NCBI GenBank assembly: GCA_964016875.1 | Contig: OZ024724.1 | Location: forward strand, 17,650,501 to 17,714,500 | DNA length: 64,000 bases | Source of the DNA: Fallopia convolvulus | Lineage: Eukaryota; Streptophyta; Magnoliopsida; Caryophyllales; Polygonaceae | Direction: 5' to 3' | Position numbers and translations under genes: made by a program | Shown: piece by piece, positions 1 to 10,807 of the stretch | Layout of the letters: the number at the start of each line of letters is the position of its first letter | Numbering within the stretch: the first letter of the stretch is position 1 | Notes under the pieces: model-generated | Seen by the model: only the letters and a program-made list of their open reading frames with translations | Told to the model about the DNA's origin: nothing | Databases searched by the model: none

Positions 1-763
1 TCGATATTAGAGCTTTCTTCACCCAAAATCACAAAGTGGTGTGTCCCAACAACTTCTTCCCAGTCCACCCTAAAAACGCGTCCTATGAGGGCACACCCAA
101 CTAGAACTAAGGGGCCCAACTTCCAGATTGGTCGTACGGCATACCTCTGGGATGGATGTACAATGCACCACAACAATTGTATCCCTACCCGGAGTACGCA
201 AAGTAGGTTGTGCTCTTTGTGCCACCAAAATTGTATCCCTTCCCAGGGTACACGCAGTAGTTTGTTTCTTCCGTGCCGCGGTAGTCATATCCCTTCCCAA
301 GATATGCTCAATCTCATTCGGAGTATGCTCCCGCATACGTTCGTGCTATGAACTGAAACACTTTCCTAGGGCATCCCGAGCCGAAGGCTAGGCCGAGTCA
401 TCCAACGGTTTGTCTACGAGGGGACATTTGCGAGATCCCATGCAGATCTCACATTCGGGATCGTTGTGGTCTCGAAGGTCGTGGAGGTCTAGCGAGATCG
501 TGGGGGAGGGCCGATCTAGGGTGCGTGCTGATTGAAATATTTTTGTAGGTCTTTCGCTATAACTAATTATAATCAATTGGTTTAATAATTTGATAAAGAG
601 AGGAAAAAATAAAATATAATAATACTGTCGTCCGAGTAAAGATCTACAATAATTAATCCGGTCTAAACCCATTGGACCGGACCATAATAGTTTGGTCCGA
701 TCCGATCCATGGTCCATAACTTTATAAAATTACGATCCACCGGTCTGGACCAGACCGTATATA
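1..763. other. Unclassified flank of the first Gypsy insertion
   Basis: I recognise no gene here. Positions about 160-310 hold three imperfect copies of a roughly 57-60 bp unit, each with a variant of 'tatccctncccngngta'. On the minus strand one frame reads as degenerate Gly/Tyr-rich repeats but is broken by stops, so it could be the remnant of a low-complexity coding sequence. Positions about 655-765 are rich in GGTCCGATCC/GGACCGGACC-type words. The sequence resumes directly after the element at 9708, which supports the inferred insertion site. Confidence 0.4.
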
Positions 764-768
764 CCCGG

Positions 769-1178
769 TGTTAGACCCAGATTTTAGACAAAGAAGCGTC
801 AGCCTATAGTCAGGAAATCTCCAACGCATCTAGAGCAACGGAAGATCTTCGGGATTGGTTAAGTCGGTTGGAAGAGAGAGGGTCCGAGATATGTTTGTTA
901 CAAGATAGATTCTTCTCAGGATTATACTCGTTATAAGATAGAAATAAGTGAAGATTTGTTAGTTAGAGATAAGATTATATCTTTGATTAAGATAGAATAT
1001 GCTCCAGGGGGCTATATAAGTCGATGTAACCCTTAGGGGTAAGGGACGCCTGATTCATACAATTTCTTGTGATTTCTACATCAATAAAAACACACTTTCG
1101 GTCATATTCTTCTCAGTTTATTCGATCAAGGCCCGATTTAGGTCAAAGTTTTGCCTTTGGTAAATTTTGGCTCAAACA
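769..1178 (+). repeat. 5' LTR of the Tat-like Gypsy element
   Basis: This 410-bp LTR starts TGTTAGACCC and ends GGCTCAAACA. It matches 9295-9702 along its whole length with scattered substitutions and small indels. A TATA-like word TATATAAG lies at 1013-1020, and the downstream AATAAAAAC could act as a polyadenylation signal. Confidence 0.92.
1013..1020 (+). promoter_or_regulatory. TATA-like box in the 5' LTR
   Basis: TATATAAG sits about 245 bp into the LTR, in a GC-richer local context, and recurs at the matching place in the 3' LTR near 9535. It is the best candidate for the element's RNA polymerase II promoter; activity is unknown. Confidence 0.5.
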
Positions 1179-1187
1179 ATTTGGCGT

Positions 1188-1774
1188 TGTTGGTGTACAA
1201 AATCTCGCCTTCAATTCGTATTTAATACACCAATTAAGAACTCCTCCTCTTCCGCTCCTCTTCAATCTCTTGACCTAGAAAGACCTGCAAAACAATGGAC
1301 ACAGGGGGCGGGGACCCCCTAATCCACCTCCGATGCCTAAGTCAGAAGAGCAATTGTCGTTTGAGCGTCGAGGTACAACAAGAGAGCGGTGAAACCCTAA
1401 ACAGTCGAGCTAAGCGAATATTAGCCTGCCTAGGATTTCTGAATATGCTGATATGCACATGTGTCTCTCCCTACACGCCCGAGGGCGTGTATTTATAATG
1501 GAAGAAGGAGAGAAGGGGGCCGAAAATTCTATCCGTATGGCCGAAAATATTATCCTCCAGGGGCTGGCCGACTGCCTTAAAGCCCAAGTCAGGAATATTC
1601 CACTCTCTCTCCAGTTTTAATTCTATCCTTAATAAAAGATAGAATCTTCCATTAAGTTGCATAACCGCCATATAATTTTATATGGAAATAATGAAAATAA
1701 CTGCGCAGTAATTTTAATAAATACCTTTATAGAGAAAATAACTATGGTAATTATGTTTGTTTTACCCGCTCACA
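1188..1774 (-). repeat. 3' LTR of the nested LARD-like element (minus orientation)
   Basis: This 587-bp copy matches 5753-6339 almost base for base. Next to it at 1775-1797 the minus strand reads a purine-rich GGTGTAGGTGGGGCATT, a plausible polypurine tract, marking this as the 3' LTR. Confidence 0.88.
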
Positions 1775-3124
1775 AATGCCCCACCTACACCGCCCTTACA
1801 CGACTCACCGTGTTAGGCGACGTAGGGTACAGAGGGTTTCTAATCGAAGTGGCCATGCAGATTGGTCAATTGGTCCCCTAGCGCTTTCGTACATTTGTAT
1901 ATTCGTATATTCGTACATCCATGAGCGATTATCATGGGGCGAGTGCTATCTTTTCGAGTCGTATCTTCTGCCGAGGTTTAAGACGGAATCTCTAGAACGA
2001 ACAAAATCAGACTGGGGAGAATAGAACGTTTATGTCAAAAAAATGCTTGGCCAAGCCTTCTAATTTTAAGAAAACAAAAAGAAAATATATAAAGTCGTTC
2101 ATGCTAGCGATCCCAGCCTAAGCTCAACATCCACGCAAGAAGCGACTACCGGCGAACCGACGCTCGCGGTTTACGAGCCGCGGCCGCTGTCGACTTATTT
2201 CGCGGTAGTCTTCGACGATCTAGCGTCTACGGTTTTCCTTTTTTAAGGGAAAACCTCTTCAAACGAGCGAGATTTATAAGTCCGGGGGACATCTCCCCCG
2301 TCGAGACTATTCTCACTCATACGCTCTACGTCCCCGTGCTGTAGTTACTTAATATTATCCCTTCCAATTCGGGCCGAATTACACCATATGCGTGTGTTTT
2401 TCCATGACCTTTTGACGTATAGGCCTCCACGCATTACGCTACGGCCGCCCGTCGGTAGGATGTATTTCGTGTAGTGACAATGTCCTGATAATCCTCGGTG
2501 ATGATGAGATGGTCGGAAAGAGCGCGACAATTATTTTATTGGTTTTCTCGAGGCACTTTTAACACAAAGGGCCACCAATATCTTTGCTAATGAGATCGAA
2601 GAGTAGAAATGCAATCCTCGGTGTACATCTCATGTAGGGGTTTATCGATCTTGTTTCAATTGTAGGCTCAACCCTGTTTGGGGGTACGCTTCTCAAGTTT
2701 GGCCCGGAAAAAGAACGACAATTTAGTGTCTTCTTCGGCGATTGCCAAAACCTATGAGCCCTTAAGAGAACTTCCCGTGCCCCGGTGATATCCCGCTGCC
2801 TCGACACGCATCGAGGTCACAAGTGATTTTTGCACGGGTGGCTAATGTTGTCAATACTTCAACGGACTTGTTTTTGATCACTTGATCGTTGTCCGATCTT
2901 AAATAACTCGGACTCTTCTATCATATTCGACCATTGTTGAATTTCCGATTTTACAATGCCCCAACATTTATTTTTGAGTCCTTGATTCCGACACGCGTCG
3001 TACGATTTCAAGGATTGATCTTCAATTTGAAGTTCTCGGGGGCGAACTGCGGTCGCCGTTTAGGGACCCGTGGGCGCGGTGCTCGTAAAACGAGGTAATG
3101 AACACTTCTGGAGGCTGGCCGCGA

Positions 3125-5670
3125 CCGCGGTCTCTAGGCGCCACGATCGCGGAATACCTGGCCGCGATCGCGGCCTTCGTCGTTCGCAAGGTTCTGCGAT
3201 TGCGATAATTTTCCCTCGTACTTGGCTCGTATACTTCTTCGATCCTTTTATCATCACTTTACCGGCTCGGGACCACGGCGGTTATCGGCGAATTCGATAA
3301 TACTAACGAGTCGTCGATTGGTCCATTCGATCGCCAATTCATCGATGAGGCTCTTTCCTTGGATCTTTACAAAGAACGCTTTAGCCTAGCGATTTCTTCA
3401 AGGCTTGATAGCAACAAGGCTTGATCCGATTATGCTTGTCTTGAATCCGCTGGTTCTCTCTTAAAGCGGAAGCTAGAGTGCGAATTAAGCACAATCTTGT
3501 CTTTATTCTTGATGGTGGTCGATGCCCCACTACTTGATTGCTTTCGGGTTCAGCGACGCACATCGCTAACTGATTTCATCAAATTGTGTAGCGCTATAGC
3601 CATCGATTCCGTCGCTTGATCCGAACCTCGCTAGCTTGCATGAAGAGCAACCAAGCTTTGAGGGTGAGGTCGGGTCACGGACTTGATCATCTTTGAGCAT
3701 GTTGTCTTGCTTGGAACTTTCTAGGGTTTGATTCTCCGAGCGAATATCGGACTTTCGCTTGATCACCCTGCGAGTCTTGATTCTTTTCCGAGCGAAGATT
3801 GGATTTTGCCCCCAGTGCTTTTAGGGTTTTCGGGTTTCGAAAAACCCACACGGCGATTGCTATCGCATGGGCCGTGGTCGCGATTGTACGGACCGCAGTT
3901 GCGGTTGATGAGGCCACGGTCGCGGCCGACGGGGCCGCGATCGCGCTAGGATTTGTTGGCGGTTTAGGGCTTACAAGTTCGTCGTTTCTTTGGGGCCAAA
4001 GAAAGGTTGTTTCTTGGTCGACAGAAATTGGTTCCAGCCTCACGCTTGCATGAATTGATCGCTTTTTGACATCTTATTGAGAACTTCTCTTGTGGCTTGA
4101 CTTGGAATCCATTGATTGGTTGATCTTTGAAAGCGAGAACAAGTTGTTGGATTCGCTCTATTATGATTGGTAAAGTCCGCTCAGACTCTCCAAATCTCTT
4201 GAATAGCGTTGATCTATCTTCATCCCTTAGTGATTAAGGCTTCTGATTGCTAGATAGGATCGCTTCGCTTGCTTTTATGATCGGCTTTACGTTTTAAGAG
4301 GACGTTCAGCCTATGGCAAGTAAGATCCAATTCGATTTCAAGCAAATTGTACGTGTCCTATGCGGAGAGGTCACGATTACCCCGAATTAGGTTTACGATT
4401 GTCGAAAGCCTGTCGGGTTTGCCCCAACGACGAAAGAACTTCTTCTTGGTTCGCCTTCTTCTTCATCTCTAGTGGTTGTAGACGCCCTATTCCTACCGTT
4501 TGGAGCGGATAACAAGGTGATGCGATTGTCATCTCTAACGGGATCGGTCCCGGCATTAGATTGGCCTTGCTCTAAGCGAGGGCTAACCAAATTAGGGTTT
4601 GGCTTGCGAAATAGATAGAATGCTTCGAAATACGCAGCCTGCGGTCGCGGTTTCTGAACCGCGGGCGCGACTTGACAGGCCGCGGTCGCGGTTCGGTTCG
4701 GCAATCGCGATCTCTCGGATCGATCCGCCTTGCTCTTGAACCATTTGATTATTCTCGTTTTCGGCAACACGCATTGCCGTTTCTCAAGCTTGATCAAATT
4801 CATTCGATTCAGGCCTTGAAGTACCACGACTGACGATTCCGTCGCTCGACTCGGACACCCGAACGGTCTGTGCGATGAACAGCCGTATCAACGAGAGGGG
4901 TCGGGTCACGGCTCAAGTCGTTTCCGGGTACAAAGGTCTGACCTTCCGAGCGAATATCGGAATTTAGATTGATCAATTTCCATTAGGGTTTATATTCCGA
5001 GCAATTTTCGGAAATCCCGCCTTCTCTTGCCGAACCGCGGTCACGGTTCACTATGTCGCGGTCGCGGTTCTTTCCACTGGGCGTACCTTGCGCGATTCGC
5101 TTTGCAATGGTGCCCCAGGGTTTCCAAAAAACGACTTCTTAATCTTCAGGGATCGATTCCAACACCATAATTGCGTAGATCGAGTACTCTTTTCCCAATA
5201 TCGCTTTTCACTGCTTTGATTGTGGCTGGGCGTTGGTTCACAATCAAGTTTTCAACTTTGGGCTTCCGGGCACGCACCGGAGCCTAATCCGTCAATTGGT
5301 AGTCCACTACCAACCTTAGGTAGGATTGAATTCGACAAGGATCCGACAAGGTTGCCCCTTGCCCCCAGTGTCGTCGATTTTGCAGCAGGCACTGCGATCG
5401 ACACCGGTTGTGATTCGATCATGATCTTGCTTAAGGTTCAAACAAGTCCCAAAGCGGATCTCTTTTTGTTGATTTTTGGGACGCCCTTAGGCTAGAAAAA
5501 TCCAAAAAACACGAATTTCCGGAGTCACATATTTTCCGGAGGGGCACACTGGTCGAAAAATCGGAGTCACGAATTTCCGGAGGCGCACTCCGGTGGGCCG
5601 CGATCGCGGAGTTTGTAGGCCGCAGTCGCGGTTTGTTCGCTGGGGCGGCGATCTCGTTTCGTGCGATCGC
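3125..5670. repeat. Five clusters of GC-rich palindromic motif in the LARD-like interior
   Basis: Clusters lie near 3120-3175, 3845-3950, 4640-4715, 5034-5072 and 5595-5672. Each has two to five variants of CCGCGGTCGCGG, GCCGCGATCGCGG or GAACCGCGGTCACGG, many containing the palindrome GCGATCGC or CCGCGG. Sequence between clusters is AT-richer and not obviously repeated, apart from recurring phrases such as TTCCGAGCGAATATCGG near 3735 and 4946. This is not a simple tandem array. Confidence 0.75.
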
Positions 5671-5731
5671 CCCAGGGTTCATAAATTCGATTTGTTTTTA
5701 CTAGGAACGATTACTCGTGGATTTAATCCTC

Positions 5732-5752
5732 GTTCCCACAGACGGCGCCAAT
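5732..5752 (-). other. Primer-binding site of the nested element
   Basis: On the minus strand, directly after the LTR end, the sequence reads ATTGGCGCCGTCTGTGGGAA. TGGCGCCGTCTGTGGG is a common primer-binding site of plant Gypsy elements. It fixes the element's orientation and shows which LTR is the 5' one. Confidence 0.85.
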
Positions 5753-6339
5753 TTTTGGTGTACAAAATCTCGCCTTCAATTCGTATTTAATACACCAATT
5801 AAGAACTCCTCCTCTTCCGCTCCTCTTCAATCTCTTGACCTAGAAAAACCTGCAAAACAATGGACACAGGGGGCGGGGACCCCCTAATCCACCTCCGATG
5901 CCTAAGTCAGAAGAGCAATTGTCGTTTGAGCGTCGAGGTACAACAAGAGAGCGGTGAAACCCTAAACAGTCGAGCTAAGTGAATATTAGCCTGCCTAGGA
6001 TTTCTGAATATGCTGATATGCACATGTGTCTCTCCCTACACGCCCTAGGGCGTGTATTTATAATGGAAGAAGGAGAGAAGGGGGCCGAAAATTCTATCCG
6101 TATGGCCGAAAATATTATCCTCCCGGGGCTGGCCGACTGCCTTAAAGCCCAAGTCAGGAATATTCCACCATCTCTCCAGTTTTAATTCTATCCTTAATAA
6201 AAGATAGAATCTTCCATTAAGTTGCATAACCGCCATATAATTTTATATGGAAAATAATGAAAATAACTGCGTAGTAATTTTAATAAATACCTTTATAGAG
6301 AAAATAACTATGGTAATTATGTTTGTTTTACCCGCTCAC
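5753..6339 (-). repeat. 5' LTR of the nested LARD-like element (minus orientation)
   Basis: This is the second 587-bp LTR copy. On the minus strand a TATAAATAC box (plus 6054-6062) lies beside the inverted repeat ACACGCCCTAGGGCGTGT, a potential hairpin at about 6040-6057. It ends at CTCACA, followed by the outer element's GGCGCCCACCG. Confidence 0.88.
6057..6062 (-). promoter_or_regulatory. TATA box of the nested element's 5' LTR
   Basis: TATAAA on the minus strand lies roughly midway in the LTR. An 18-bp inverted repeat abuts it and would form a hairpin near the transcript start. Confidence 0.5.
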
Positions 6340-6418
6340 AGGCGCCCACCGTGGGGCCGTGATCGATACAACCATCAGAAGAATCACCATTCTACTTCCT
6401 TCCGAATCCAGGAACACG

Positions 6419-6739
6419 ATGTCTGGAAACGGGGAAGAAAGCCCTAAAACTCCGATCACCGGTGACGACCAAGACCTTGAGAACCAAGGCATTCGGTCTC
6501 AAAATGAGGAAATGACGAACCCCCGAGACAAGACACCCGCACAACGAGACGCGACTCCGGAGCCCATTGGCCGAGTCCTCAGCGGAGAAGTCTCCCACGG
6601 TGATAATCCTCCAATTAATCTCCGGTCAGCGGCTAACCAACGCCGAGCGCCATCTCAAGAAATATGGATCGAAGATGATGACACCGATGGAGAGGATCGA
6701 GAACGCAACCTGTCTCAAAAGGTATTACTTCTAAACTGA
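6419..6739 (+). pseudogene. Gag leader fragment of the Tat-like element
   Basis: The frame begins with a methionine about 80 bp after the reconstructed primer-binding region and runs 106 codons. The product is hydrophilic, rich in Glu, Asp, Arg and Asn, with an acidic patch (WIEDDDTDGEDRE) near its end. This fits the disordered N-terminus of a Tat-lineage Gag. It stops after a short leucine run, and I see no capsid domain or CCHC knuckle downstream, so the rest of gag is deleted. Function is inferred only from position and composition. Confidence 0.55.
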
Positions 6740-6966
6740 TTTATTATCATGTTTCATCTCTAGACATTTCTTAGCTTTAGCTTAGAGAATCTTTAGGCCA
6801 GTTTTGACTTTTTCGAATAAACGACTCAGGGCACTTGCCCACACTGTCGAACAAAGTTTTTAAATTCCTAGTTCATAAAGTTTATTTCACACATTTTTAC
6901 ATAATGATTTGCGAGAAAATATTCTCCCATTCTTGCACACTCTCTTATTGCTCAAAAACGCAAACA

Positions 6967-7246
6967 TGCGCTAATCAACGTTGCATACAACATGAAACGC
7001 GTCGAACACAAAAAACCACTGTTAAGACACATGGTTATACCGTCTAGAAACGACGAGGTCGTCACGAATACAACATCGACGAAGTAACCCATAAGATGGT
7101 TACTCACGCGCTAATCAAAGTTGCATACAACATGAAACGCGTCGAACGCAAAACACCATTGTTGAGGCACATGGTTATACCGTCTAGAAACGACGATGTC
7201 GTCACGAATACAACGTCGACGAAGTAACCCATAAGATGGTTACCCC
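6967..7246 (+). repeat. Tandem duplication, two copies of about 139 bp
   Basis: Copies at about 6970-7108 and 7109-7246 share long identical stretches (for example CATGGTTATACCGTCTAGAA) with about ten differences. They lie in the non-coding stretch (6740-7640) where gag-protease-RT would be expected, so they may be part of the filler left after that deletion. Confidence 0.8.
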
Positions 7247-7657
7247 CTATCTAAGTCCGATCAACAAAACATCCGATTAGTACGGGAAGGGGAAATCTAT
7301 AGCATATAACCCAAAATGGCCATATGCGCGGGACACCGCGATGACACCCACATCCTAAACTTAAGGATCCATTGCCCAAAAACGCGTCAATTCCTAATGA
7401 CCTTTGCCAATGGCCAAAGGAAGCCTAATCGTAACTAACTATACACGGCCCTTTGCAGAAAATTAAAACACCTAAAACGCGAAATGTGAATCCACACGAG
7501 ATTCTCAATAACTCGCTAAAAAGAGGAGCACCACAACTCCCTCTCAAAACGCTAAACTCTAACGCGTACCCCATCCACGGGCAACAAATTCCGGGAGATT
7601 CTCCAGGAATCTACCCGTGCTAACATATTATGCAAAACTGTTTTTCAATGCAAACAG

Positions 7658-8820
7658 GTGGCTAGCTACCTCAATGTGATTAAAACACTATCCGGGAATT
7701 TCGAACAAATACAATTTAAGCAAATTCCTCGGGACCAAAACGCTCCGGCCGATGCCCTAGCCGGTCTGGGCTCAACCCTAGACCCCAGGGAATATGATAA
7801 TATACCATTAGTCCACTTATTACAGTCGGCTATAACAGAAACATCGGCGACGCAGGCCGTTGAACCACCACCAGAGCAGCTCACCCCGGATATTCTTCAA
7901 ACATCCACCAGTCCAGTGGTCAGTTCGGGCGATCATTGGACCAAGCCATACCTTGATTGGTTCCTACACGGCAAAGTACCCAAGGACAAGATTGAGGCCA
8001 AAGCCTTAAGGTCGAAAGCAACGCGGTTTGCCATCTTAGATGGGATCCTCTTTCACAAATCTGCCTCAGGCTTCCTACAGCGGTGCGTAGAAAAGGAAGA
8101 GGTTGAGAAAATCATGCGCGAGGTACATAGCGGAGATTGCGGTAATCATACTGGGGGTCGAAGTCTCGCTAACAAGATCCTTAGGCAGGGGTGGTATTGG
8201 CCTACCATTCGCCAGGATGCCACCAAATATGCTCAGTCGTGCGAAGCATGCCAACGGCACGCACCAGTCCCATATCAGCCACCAGAGATTCTCCACCCCT
8301 CAGTCACTCCCTGGCCATTCATGCGATGGGTGGTGGACGTCGTCGGTAAGCTACCCCCTTCCACGGGGCAAGAGGTGTTTTTCCTCGCCATGACCGACTA
8401 CTTCTCTAAGTGGATCGAAGCTGAAGCCTTTCGGGAAATCAAAGACAAGCAAGTAATCTCATTCATCAAGCGTAACATCTTGAGCAGATTTGGGGTTCCC
8501 GCGGAGATTACTTGTGACAATGGGTCGCAATTCATAAGCAAGAAGATGCGCGACTTCTGCAAGGAATGGGACATTGACTTAGTCATGTCCACTCCCAGAT
8601 ATCCGCAAGCCAACGGATAGGACGAAGCTAGCAACAAGGTCATCATCAATAACCAAAAGAAGCGGCTGATAAAATCCAAAGAGAAGTGGGCTGAGGAATT
8701 ACCCTACGTACTCTGGTCCGATCGCACCACCCCAAAGGGAGCCACCGGACAGACCCCGTTCTCACTGATACACGGCTGCAAGGCCGTTATCCCAGCCGAG
8801 GTCTTAGTCCCACCGCAAGG
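7658..8820 (+). pseudogene. Ribonuclease H tail and integrase of the Tat-like Gypsy element
   Basis: The frame opens with the end of a ribonuclease H-type domain (FKQIPRDQNAPADALAGLGS). A long linker follows, then an integrase: HHCC-type zinc finger (HSGDCGNHTGG to CEACQRH, codons about 150-205) and a DDE core with the first Asp in WVVDVVGK, the second in CDNGSQF and the Glu in the motif after PQANG. A TAG at 8618-8620 directly precedes that catalytic region (ANG, stop, DEASNK). The same frame then continues through the post-catalytic part (YVLWSDRTTPKGATGQTPF). It is a dead fragment: RT and protease are missing upstream and there is no start codon of its own. In an intact element this enzyme would join the cDNA to chromosomal DNA. 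Confidence 0.85.
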
Positions 8821-8866
8821 TATGGACTCGCTACCTCAGATAGCAACAGGCGAGGCTGGAGAATCT

Positions 8867-9170
8867 TCAACACTTTTTCGCTTCAACGCAGTAGAATTCT
8901 TCACCTCGGAACTGGGCGTGGAAGTGGGTCCCCTCAGGAAAGCTGCCAAGGGAGATCCATTCAGCGATCTCCTCCGGCGTCATTTCGCAACAGTAAAGGT
9001 CCTGGGAACCTAGGGCTAAAGAAGAAGTAAGGGCGAGGGGTTGGGCATGGAAATCGAGCGGAGCAAAACCAAAGAGGAAGAAGGAGGGAGCGTTACCTGA
9101 GAAGCCGAGAGCGAGATTGGGAAGGAAAGAAGACGAAGGCGAAATGATGATAAAAAGAACAAAAGCCTCT
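8867..9170 (-). pseudogene. Antisense gene-like fragment: 5' leader, short intron, 38-codon start of a reading frame
   Basis: On the minus strand, pyrimidine-rich leader sequence runs to CTTCTCAG and a GTAACG donor at 9096. A TTTAGCCCTAG acceptor ends at 9010, giving an 87-bp intron. An ATG at 8981-8983 opens 38 codons (starting MTPEEIAEWISLGSFPEG) that end at TGA 8867-8869. Leader, consensus-like splice sites and a clean start look like the 5' end of a captured plant gene. Tat-lineage elements are known to carry extra, sometimes antisense, ORFs between pol and the 3' LTR, and this has exactly that position. I do not recognise the peptide. The plus strand is also open here to 9013 as a continuation of the integrase frame, so a fortuitous antisense frame is possible. 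Confidence 0.45.
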
Positions 9171-9294
9171 CAGGTCATTAAGAGAAGGTGATGGAAGCAG
9201 ATCCCGTTTTTCAAGGCGTCTCCGAAACGTCTAATCAACTTAAATGCAATTTTCGAAATTTGAATTTAAATTTTGAAATTGCATTTAGGGGTAT

Positions 9295-9702
9295 TGTTGG
9301 ACCAGATTTTAGACAAAGAAGCGTCAGCCTATAGCCAGGAAATCTCCAACGCATCTAGAGCAACGGAAGATCTTCGGGATTGGTTAAGTCGGTTGGAGGA
9401 GAGAGGGTCTGAGATATGTTTGTTACAAGATAGATTCTTCTCAGGATTATACCCATTATAAGATAGAATAAGTGAAGATTTGTTAGTTAGAGATAAGATT
9501 ATATCTTTGATTAAGATAGAATATGCTCCAAGGGGCTATATAAGTCGATGTAACCCTTAGGGGTAAGGGACGCCTGATTCATACAATTTCTTGTGATTTC
9601 TACATCAATAAAAACACACTTTCGATCATATTCTTCTCAGTTTATTCGATTAAGGCCCGATTTAGGTCAAAGTTTTGCCTTTGGTAAATTTTGGCTCAAA
9701 CA
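9295..9702 (+). repeat. 3' LTR of the Tat-like Gypsy element
   Basis: This 408-bp LTR runs from TGTTGGACCA to GGCTCAAACA and is followed by the target duplicate CCCGG at 9703-9707. It aligns throughout with 769-1178. Confidence 0.92.
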
Positions 9703-9707
9703 CCCGG

Positions 9708-10807
9708 TCAGGTCCAGTCCAGAACGGTTGCACAATCCTAATTTGAATGTCTAATTTAATACATCATTTTAACAGTAAATTACATTTATTCAATTTAATA
9801 CAAAATAACGTATTAAATAACGCGATCCAAAAGCACTTAGGTGACATGATCTATTAATTTATAAAATACACGACTATTGAATTCGTTATGAAATGTTTTG
9901 ACAAATTTAGCTTGGTCAAAATATTCCACCGGCTTTATATATCTTCTTTTTTGGGTTGATTTTCATCTCTTGCAACTACTAAAATGTTTGTAAAATATAG
10001 TTGCAGTGGTGTTTTGATTTGCCATTGTATTTGTAAACTGCGTTCTGTGACGGTCTATGGAGACTGCGTTCTTAGGAGGTGGGCACTGGCAACGGTTGAT
10101 CGGTGAATTGTCAATTGTCAACTGTCATAACCTTGGTCAGTCAATTTCCAACAGTTCATTCATACAAGTGCCAAAGTCCCAACAGGGTTTATATTTGGAA
10201 AATTTTTTTAACACCCTTGAGATATCAACTTTTTCTATTGGAATTTTTTCATCCTAAATACACCATACAATCAAAAGGGCAAACGCTTGGAAATTGGAAC
10301 TAGTAAGAACAGTTTCAATTTTGGGAATTTAACTAAAAATTAAAATCATTTAGATGGGTACAGAAATTGGAACTCAATCCCAACAATACAATTGAAAATC
10401 AGAGGAAAAAACCTCCCTCAATCCCTAACAAATTGGTACCGTCTCGATCTCGGCTTCATCCACTGCAATTGTCGTTGTCTCTCTCGTCACTGGGATACTC
10501 CTACATCAAAGAAGATCGGGGTCGATTCTTGCTTGTTCTTGTTGTGCTCAACTTGTGCTCTCTCAATATAACGTTGCCGGACTCTTTTTCGATCCAATAT
10601 CAAGTCGCCAGCCACATTTTTTTTAATTTTATTTAACGAAAATTGATTTTATGGATGGAACTTTGACTTTGGGTGTATGTAGGCTACGAAAAAAAATAAT
10701 TTAAAAGTATGAGGGTACCGAAAGGAATAAGAATTTTTTTTTTGATACCAAGAGGAAAAGTCGATACCTCGAGAGCACCAAAAGGAATTTTCTTTTATAT
10801 TTTCATT
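9708..10807. other. Intergenic stretch, no gene recognised
   Basis: After the insertion the flank continues (CAGGTCCAGTCC, matching the GGTCC-rich style of 655-765) and becomes AT-rich. Open frames at 10057-10257 and 10367-10636 encode low-complexity peptides with no domain I recognise, and I treat them as chance. Confidence 0.5.

Larger units (their letters stand above)
1188..6339 (-). mobile_element. Nested non-coding LTR retrotransposon (LARD-like), minus strand
   Basis: LTRs at 1188-1774 and 5753-6339 (587 bp each) differ at roughly nine positions by eye. On the minus strand they run TGTGAGCGGG to CACCAACA. Orientation follows from a textbook Gypsy primer-binding site (TTGGCGCCGTCTGTGGG on the minus strand) beside the 5753 edge, and a G-rich polypurine-like tract beside the 1774 edge. 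The target duplication is GGCGT at 1183-1187 against GGCGC at 6340-6344, one transition apart. The 4-kb interior has no frame longer than about 145 codons and no gag, protease, RT or integrase similarity I can see, so I call it a large retrotransposon derivative that would need proteins supplied in trans. The interior is dotted with CCGCGGTCGCGG/GCGATCGC clusters. Confidence 0.88.
769..9702 (+). mobile_element. Tat-like Ty3/Gypsy LTR retrotransposon, internally deleted and split by a nested element
   Basis: Direct LTRs at 769-1178 and 9295-9702 begin TGTT and end CAAACA. They are flanked by a perfect 5-bp duplication CCCGG (764-768 and 9703-9707). The internal start reads ATTTGGCG, then the nested 1188-6339 insertion, then GGCGCCCACCGTGGGG, a Gypsy-type primer-binding region. 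Only a gag leader (6419-6739) and a ribonuclease H tail plus integrase (7658-8820) remain. Protease and reverse transcriptase are absent and about 0.9 kb of non-coding sequence with a tandem duplication takes their place. The integrase zinc finger and core look Tat-like to me; that lineage call is inference. The LTRs differ at roughly 11 of 409 positions by eye, more than the nested element's LTRs, which fits the nesting order. Confidence 0.9.

Noticed and set aside
4393..4827. A 144-codon minus-strand frame in the LARD-like interior as a gene
   Set aside because: Composition follows the GC palindromes, no domain is visible, and no comparable frame exists elsewhere in the element.
3125..5670. 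Regularly spaced GC palindromes as a CRISPR array or CpG-island promoter
   Set aside because: Spacing and repeat length vary, there are no cas genes, and the element is a plant LTR element with clear LTRs and primer-binding site.
10367..10636. An 89-codon plus-strand frame as a small gene
   Set aside because: Low complexity with no recognisable domain, in an AT-rich repeat-bordered stretch.
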